A stretch of DNA of 16,523 nt from an uncultured Salinimicrobium sp. (GTDB lineage Bacteria > Bacteroidota > Bacteroidia > Flavobacteriales > Flavobacteriaceae): NCBI GenBank assembly GCA_946887025.1, contig CAMPJY010000043.1, positions 1-16,523 of the forward strand, written 5' to 3'. The notes beneath the pieces were generated by a model that worked only from the letters and a program-made list of their open reading frames with translations, had not been told where the DNA came from and ran no database searches. A program made the position numbers and the translations under genes. Positions 13,886 to 16,523 of the stretch are shown piece by piece (the stretch's first letter is position 1; each line of letters begins with the position of its first letter).

Positions 13886-13929
13886 CAAAACTATCAGCTG
13901 TTTCCCTGGCGAAATATGATTTTAATCAT
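13886..13929 (-). promoter_or_regulatory. Fnr/NnrR-type operator plus -7 element of the cbb3 operon
   Basis: The perfect palindrome ATGAT-TTTA-ATCAT lies at 13916-13929 and a perfect -7 element TAGTTTTG (minus strand) at 13893-13886. The palindrome centre (13922.5) is 36.5 bp from the outer G of the -7 box, near -41 of the inferred start. No TTG -33 element occurs between them. The flank GAAAT before the palindrome is the same as at the globin promoter. The site also lies about 53 bp from the nirK palindrome, so two dimers could occupy the divergent region. Confidence 0.82.
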
Positions 13930-13968
13930 GTTTTGAAGACTGGCCTTTTTTTGAAAATTTTAACGGAT

Positions 13969-14012
13969 ATGACCTCAGTCATTAAAATCCCTTCAGTTCG
14001 TCCGCATCTTTG
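13969..14012 (+). promoter_or_regulatory. Fnr/NnrR-type operator plus -7 element of nirK
   Basis: The perfect palindrome ATGAC-CTCA-GTCAT lies at 13969-13982 and CATCTTTG at 14005-14012 matches TAnnTTTG in five of six fixed bases. The centre-to-G distance is again 36.5 bp. No TTG -33 element is present. The nirK start codon at 14048 would leave a leader of about 30 bases that is AT-rich, as is usual in Bacteroidota. Confidence 0.82.
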
Positions 14013-14047
14013 TACCTGTATTTCAAACACTAATAATTGAATTTATC

Positions 14048-15511
14048 ATGAAAGCAGTTAACAGAATATCAATGAGAATATGTGTTCAGTTCTTCGTTAT
14101 GTCTGCCCTGATCCTGGGAACCTTCACTTCCTGCGAAAAAGTGGTGGCCGCCAAGGAGGATCCTGAAATGATGAAGGTCTATGGAGAAAGCCTGGCCGAA
14201 CTTACCGCCCCTCCTTTTGTTCCAAGACCTGTTGGAAAAAGAGCCGCTACCAAATTGATCGTCAATATGGAAGTGATAGAGAAGGAAATGGAAATGGCCG
14301 ACGGAGTTACCTATAACTACTGGACCTTCGACGGAACCGTACCCGGAAGCTTTATCCGTGCAAGGGTAGGGGATGAAATCGAATTCACCCTTAAAAACCA
14401 CCCTGACAACAAACTTCCCCACAACATCGACCTTCACGCGGTGACCGGTCAGGGGGGAGGAGCCGAGGCTACTTTTGTGGCTCCGGGACGCCAGGCTACC
14501 ATGACTTTTAAGGCAATGCAACCCGGACTATATGTATACCACTGTGCCACTGCCCCTGTGGGAATGCACATCGCCAACGGAATGTATGGTTTAGTCCTGG
14601 TGGAGCCTGAAGGAGGATTGCCTCCGGTGGATAAGGAATTCTACGTGATGCAAGGGGATTTCTATACCGAAGGCAGCTATGGAGAACAAGGGCTACAGGC
14701 CTTCGATATGAACAAAGCCGTAGAGGAAGATGCTGATTACGTGGTGTTCAACGGAAAAGTAGGTGCCCTTACCGGTGAAAATGCCATCCATGCTGAAGTA
14801 GGTGAAACCGTAAGGATCTTCTTCGGAAACGGGGGGCCAAACCTTACTTCTTCCTTCCACGTCATCGGGGAGATCTTTGACAGGGTACTTGTGGAAGGTG
14901 GAGAACTGGTAAACGAAAACGTACAGACTACCACCATTCCTGCCGGAGGTACTGCCATCGTGGAGTTCAAAGTGGATACTCCTTCGGAACTTGTACTGGT
15001 CGACCACGCCATCTTCAGGGCCTTCAACAAAGGTGCCCTGGGTATCCTGGAAGTGGAAGGACCAGAAAACCCTAAAGTATTCGGAGGTCAGATTGAGGAA
15101 AAAGCTTACCAGCCTGTGGAAACAAAAACTCCTATAGACGGAGCTAAAATCGAGAATGAAGGCGAAGTGAAGATCACCTCCCTGAGCGAGAAAATGGAAA
15201 GAGGGAAGACCATTTACAACCAGAACTGTATGGCCTGCCACCAGACTACCGGAAGCGGTATCCCCGGAGCTTTCCCTCCACTTGCAGGCTCCGATTATCT
15301 GAACGCCGATGTACACAGAGCCATTGGAATCGTGAAGCGTGGGCTCTCAGGTCCTATCACGGTGAATGGAAACGCCTACAACAGCATGATGCCTCCACAG
15401 GCCATTTCTGATGAGGATATCGCAAACGTACTGACCTACGTATATAACAACTGGGGCAACAACAAGACTGAAGTCACCGAGGAAATGGTGAAGGAAGCCC
15501 TGAAAAAGTAA
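14048..15511 (+). CDS. nirK: Lipidated copper nitrite reductase with C-terminal cytochrome c domain
   Basis: 487 residues reducing nitrite to NO outside the inner membrane. The signal ends in 'GTFTSC' with Cys29 as the probable lipid anchor. Two cupredoxin domains follow (about 65-340). The type 1 copper ligands are His125, Cys166, His174 and Met179, the type 2 ligands His130, His165 and His320, and the catalytic pair Asp128 and His271. The spacing H-x-x-D-x-H (125/128/130) is as in Alcaligenes NirK. The short ligand loop 'YHCATAPVGMHIANGMYG' is of the AniA (class II) type. After a linker (about 345-380) comes a cytochrome c domain with CMACH (Cys394, Cys397, His398) and Met447/448 as axial ligand candidate, which can feed electrons directly to the type 1 copper. 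It diverges from the cbb3 operon and has an Fnr-type operator. Confidence 0.96.
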   Translation: MKAVNRISMRICVQFFVMSALILGTFTSCEKVVAAKEDPEMMKVYGESLAELTAPPFVPRPVGKRAATKLIVNMEVIEKEMEMADGVTYNYWTFDGTVPGSFIRARVGDEIEFTLKNHPDNKLPHNIDLHAVTGQGGGAEATFVAPGRQATMTFKAMQPGLYVYHCATAPVGMHIANGMYGLVLVEPEGGLPPVDKEFYVMQGDFYTEGSYGEQGLQAFDMNKAVEEDADYVVFNGKVGALTGENAIHAEVGETVRIFFGNGGPNLTSSFHVIGEIFDRVLVEGGELVNENVQTTTIPAGGTAIVEFKVDTPSELVLVDHAIFRAFNKGALGILEVEGPENPKVFGGQIEEKAYQPVETKTPIDGAKIENEGEVKITSLSEKMERGKTIYNQNCMACHQTTGSGIPGAFPPLAGSDYLNADVHRAIGIVKRGLSGPITVNGNAYNSMMPPQAISDEDIANVLTYVYNNWGNNKTEVTEEMVKEALKK

Positions 15512-15578
15512 TGAAGTAATGAAGTGATGAAGTGATGGGGTGACGAAGCTAATTCAACATAACAACGTCACTTCATCA
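15512..15578. repeat. 8-bp tandem repeat with downstream inverted copy (possible nirK 3' hairpin)
   Basis: Directly after the nirK stop codon the 8-mer TGAAGTGA is repeated with variation: TGAAGTAA, TGAAGTGA, TGAAGTGA, TGGGGTGA, CGAAGCTA (15512-15551). The segment TGATGAAGTGA (15525-15535) has a perfect inverted copy TCACTTCATCA at 15568-15578, giving an 11-bp stem with a 32-base loop. It could slow or protect the transcript end between nirK and the nirV-like gene; there is no T-run, so it is not a standard terminator. Confidence 0.6.
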
Positions 15579-15594
15579 CAGCGTCACAGCTTAA

Positions 15595-15626
15595 AACTCT
15601 TAACTCATAACTCTTAACTCATAACT
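15595..15626. repeat. Tandem 14-mer repeat upstream of the nirV-like gene
   Basis: Two exact tandem copies of AACTCTTAACTCAT (15595-15608 and 15609-15622) plus the first four bases of a third. The block ends one base before the ATG at 15628. The reverse complement of the same unit is found right after the gene's stop codon. Confidence 0.85.
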
Positions 15627-15627
15627 A

Positions 15628-16413
15628 ATGAAAGCTATACTATCCGGATTGGCAATATGTTTCGCGGTACTTTTCCAGAGCCAGGCCTTTAGCCAGTCTG
15701 GGGAAATGGCAAACATTAAAGGAGGGGAGTTTGTTCCTCTGTACGGAACCGGGGACCCTGTGGTGATCGAAGATTTTAAAATGGATGTTTATCCCGTCAC
15801 CAATAAAGAGTTCCAGCAGTTTCTTCAGAAGAATCCTCGTTGGAGACGTTCAGAAGTAAAGAAACTCTTTGCTGACGAAGGATATCTGGCAAGCTGGAAA
15901 AGCGATCTGGACTTCGGAAGTGAAAACCTTGCCAAGGCGCCCGTGACCAATGTGTCATGGTACGCTGCCAAGAATTACTGCGAATGCGAAGGCAAGAGGC
16001 TTGCTACCGTTGATGAATGGGAATATGTAGCCATGGCCAACGAAGATCAGGCGGATGCGCGCGAGCTGAAGGATTACAACCAGTACATTCTGGGATGGTA
16101 CGAAACCCCCAACACCTTCAATAACAAGGTGGGGAGTACCTTCAGAAACTATTATGGGGTGTACGATCTTCACGGGCTGGTGTGGGAATGGACCCTGGAT
16201 TTCAACTCGGTGATGGTTACCGGGGAATCCAGAAAGGGATCCACCGGAGACAACAATATGTTCTGTGGGGCGGCCGCCGTTGGGGCGACAGATTTAATGA
16301 ACTATGCCGCCTTTATGCGCTACGCCTTCAGGGGCAGCGTTAAAGCCAATTATGCAATTAAAAACCTGGGGTTCCGATGTGTTCAGGACATGAATGCGAA
16401 AATGAACCTGTAG
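15628..16413 (+). CDS. nirV: NirV-like SUMF1/formylglycine-generating-enzyme-domain protein
   Basis: 261 residues with a signal peptide (MKAILSGLAICFAVLFQSQAFSQ). The whole mature part is one SUMF1 (FGE-sulfatase) domain: 'IKGGEFVPLYG', 'DFKMDVYPVTNKEFQQFLQ', 'APVTNVSWYAAKNYCECEGKRLATVDEWEYVA' (106-136, read in blocks), 'GVYDLHGLVWEWTLDF' and the closing 'NLGFRCVQD'. In denitrifiers a protein of this kind, NirV, is commonly encoded just after nirK; its biochemical role is not settled and formylglycine formation has not been shown for it to my knowledge. It starts 116 bases after nirK on the same strand, so co-transcription is likely. The gene is bounded on both sides by inverted copies of one 14-mer repeat. 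The symbol follows context and domain and is less certain than the domain itself. Confidence 0.85.
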   Translation: MKAILSGLAICFAVLFQSQAFSQSGEMANIKGGEFVPLYGTGDPVVIEDFKMDVYPVTNKEFQQFLQKNPRWRRSEVKKLFADEGYLASWKSDLDFGSENLAKAPVTNVSWYAAKNYCECEGKRLATVDEWEYVAMANEDQADARELKDYNQYILGWYETPNTFNNKVGSTFRNYYGVYDLHGLVWEWTLDFNSVMVTGESRKGSTGDNNMFCGAAAVGATDLMNYAAFMRYAFRGSVKANYAIKNLGFRCVQDMNAKMNL

Positions 16414-16448
16414 ATAAGTTAAGAGTTTAGAGTTATGAGTTAAGAGTT
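16414..16448. repeat. Inverted 14-mer repeat downstream of the nirV-like gene
   Basis: Beginning with the first base after the stop codon: ATAAGTTAAGAGTT (16414-16427, one mismatch), a 7-base TAGAGTT, then ATGAGTTAAGAGTT (16435-16448), which is the exact reverse complement of the 14-mer at 15595-15622. The end also forms a small hairpin AAGAGTT-A-AACTCTT (16442-16456) without a T-run. Confidence 0.8.
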
Positions 16449-16479
16449 AAACTCTTCAGTCAATAAAAAAGCAACAACA

Positions 16480-16523
16480 ATGAAAAAACTGATCACAATA
16501 CTCGCAATCCTCGGAACCTTCAC
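16480..16523 (+). CDS. Start of an exported protein, cut by the window end
   Basis: An ATG at 16480-16482 after an A-rich leader (CAATAAAAAAGCAACAACA) opens a frame that reads MKKLITILAILGTFT up to the window edge. Two lysines followed by a hydrophobic run is the beginning of a signal peptide or lipoprotein signal. It lies 66 bases past the nirV-like gene on the same strand and may belong to the nirK unit. Nothing more can be said from 14 codons. Confidence 0.55.
   Translation, partial: MKKLITILAILGTF

Noticed and set aside
14693..15316. Open frame of 207 codons on the minus strand inside nirK
   Set aside because: Antisense to a fully conserved nirK with all copper and haem ligands; no domain, no promoter.
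16442..16456. Intrinsic terminator after the nirV-like gene
   Set aside because: The 7-bp AT-rich stem is not followed by a T-run and is part of the 14-mer repeat block.

Overview
The window looks like a chromosomal segment of a facultatively denitrifying member of the Bacteroidota, most likely family Flavobacteriaceae. The support is: a fused CcoN-CcoO subunit, a CcoQ of the flavobacterial type, promoters with the Bacteroidota -7 element TAnnTTTG, A-rich leaders instead of Shine-Dalgarno sites, and Ser-Cys lipoprotein signals. The genus cannot be fixed from the sequence alone.

Layout. (a) 1-1136, plus strand: the 3' end of a TrmN6-like tRNA methyltransferase gene, then an endonuclease/exonuclease/phosphatase-fold lipoprotein. 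(b) 1155-1840, minus strand: a two-gene unit with a small three-helix membrane protein followed by a group III truncated haemoglobin. (c) 1841-2169: its promoter, then an array of short GC-rich hairpins (REP-like). (d) 2170-3696, minus: YceI-like protein, thioredoxin, Crp/Fnr-family regulator. (e) 3712-5643, minus: a classical YceI protein and an outer-membrane porin-like protein, closed by a strong intrinsic terminator. (f) 5878-5963: a second REP-like hairpin array. (g) 5993-13866, minus: a long cbb3 cytochrome c oxidase operon, ccoS-ccoNO-ccoQ-ccoP-ccoG-cupin-ccoH(fixH)-sulfite-exporter-like gene, with an acetyl-CoA hydrolase/CoA-transferase gene at its end. (h) 14048-16523, plus, divergent from (g): a lipidated copper nitrite reductase fused to cytochrome c (nirK), a nirV-like SUMF1-domain gene, and the start of another exported protein cut by the window edge.

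How it works together. The cbb3 oxidase gives high-affinity O2 respiration, NirK reduces nitrite to NO, and the truncated haemoglobin is a plausible NO/O2-binding protein. The strongest new signal is regulatory. Four transcription units (b, e, g, h) carry a 14-bp palindrome of the form ATGAY-N4-RTCAT (one copy degenerate). Its centre lies in every case exactly 36.5 bp from the outer end of a -7 element, and no TTG -33 element is present. That is the geometry of class II activation by an Fnr/NnrR-type protein. The Crp/Fnr regulator encoded in (d) has no cysteines and no recognisable cAMP-binding Arg-Ser pair, and is the obvious candidate. This ties the haemoglobin unit and the YceI-porin unit to microaerobic/denitrifying respiration.

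Several intergenic repeats stand out: two REP-like arrays at the 3' ends of minus-strand units, a 49-bp imperfect palindrome on each side of ccoG, and inverted 14-mer repeats abutting the start and stop codons of the nirV-like gene. No rRNA, tRNA, CRISPR array, insertion sequence or prophage gene was seen.
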